Shown here in pieces: positions 5,061-5,291 of a stretch of 5,291 nt of DNA. Position 1 is the stretch's first letter. Each line of letters opens with the position of its first letter. The notes under the pieces were generated by a model that saw only the letters and a list, made by a program, of their open reading frames with translations, was not told where the DNA came from and did not search any database. This DNA is from CAYLLT01 sp964591605. Lineage in GTDB: Bacteria; Planctomycetota; Phycisphaerae; UBA1845; PWPN01. Location of the stretch: assembly GCA_964591605.1 (NCBI GenBank), contig CAZQEN010000449.1:1-5291 (forward strand), given 5' to 3'. The position numbers were made by a program, and so were the translations under genes.

Positions 5061-5072
5061 GAGGATCAGAAT

Positions 5073-5291
5073 ATGAGAGATCAGACGGATAGCATGGATC
5101 AGGCTGCGGCCATGACGTGCGGCCTGGAAGCGCCGCAAATGCGGGCGGCTCCGGTGTCGACCAGGATGCTCTGGGCGGGACGGGTCATCAGCGCCATCCC
5201 GGTGCTGATGCTGCTCTTGAGTGCGGCGATGAAATTCGCCCGGCCCGTCGACGTCGTCGAAGGCTTCGCGCGCATGGGTTACCCGGAGCGC
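5073..5291 (+). CDS. DoxX family membrane protein, N-terminal fragment
   Basis: The gene runs off the right edge, with 73 codons visible and no stop. Residues 31-55 (MLWAGRVISAIPVLMLLLSAAMKF, quoted in part) form the first transmembrane helix, and the following PVDVVEGFARMGYPE is characteristic of DoxX-like proteins, which are small four-helix membrane proteins of poorly defined, sometimes redox-linked roles. The ATG at 5073 has GGAGG (5060-5064) eight bases upstream. This start gives about 30 polar residues before the first helix, longer than usual; in-frame ATGs at 5094, 5112, 5139 and 5166 are alternatives but lack comparable binding sites. DoxX and SRPBCC genes commonly sit beside each other in ECF-associated clusters, so it likely belongs with the preceding gene. 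Confidence 0.85.
   Translation, partial: MRDQTDSMDQAAAMTCGLEAPQMRAAPVSTRMLWAGRVISAIPVLMLLLSAAMKFARPVDVVEGFARMGYPER

Noticed and set aside
5155..5160. TGTCGA box inside the DoxX gene
   Set aside because: It lies within the coding sequence, downstream of a well-supported start, and is best explained as chance.

Overview
The window is GC-rich and almost fully coding, with every gene on the + strand. Two intergenic repeats give a lineage hint. One is a tandem heptamer (CGATTGC units, 196-223). The other is a multi-hairpin block (1028-1136) whose accidental translation contains the strings GTAVPAV and HGRDAR. From memory, such repeats litter the genomes of Planctomycetota and other PVC bacteria, so a high-GC planctomycete-like bacterium is the best guess. 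This is inference, not proof. No rRNA, tRNA, CRISPR array, transposase or phage gene is visible.

Layout. 1-191 is the 3' end of a BNR/sialidase-fold beta-propeller gene. 270-569 is a small MoaD/ThiS-like beta-grasp protein ending in Gly-Gly. 663-1010 is a DGPF (YCII-related) protein. 1011-1169 holds the hairpin repeat. 1170-2444 is an ECF sigma factor with a long C-terminal helical/TPR extension, which is the ECF42 architecture. 2445-2593 is a leader with a candidate ECF42 promoter. 2594-3409 is a single protein joining a DGPF domain to a VOC (glyoxalase-fold) domain. 3480-3884 is a PhnB-like VOC protein. 3926-4288 is a second stand-alone DGPF protein. 4459-4998 is a membrane-anchored SRPBCC protein. 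5073 to the window end is the start of a DoxX-family membrane protein.

From the DGPF gene at 663 onward the window reads as an ECF42 locus. DGPF proteins are the recognised genomic partners and transcriptional targets of ECF42 sigma factors, and no anti-sigma gene is seen; in this group the C-terminal extension is thought to control the sigma factor. The likely logic is that the sigma factor, modulated through its TPR part, drives the downstream cluster of small alpha/beta proteins (DGPF, VOC, PhnB, SRPBCC) and a DoxX protein. The sequence does not reveal the chemistry or the inducing signal. The most notable points are three DGPF domains around one sigma gene, the DGPF-VOC fusion, the candidate promoter TGTCGA-N17-CGAC, and a 38-nt exact match between the two stand-alone DGPF genes.
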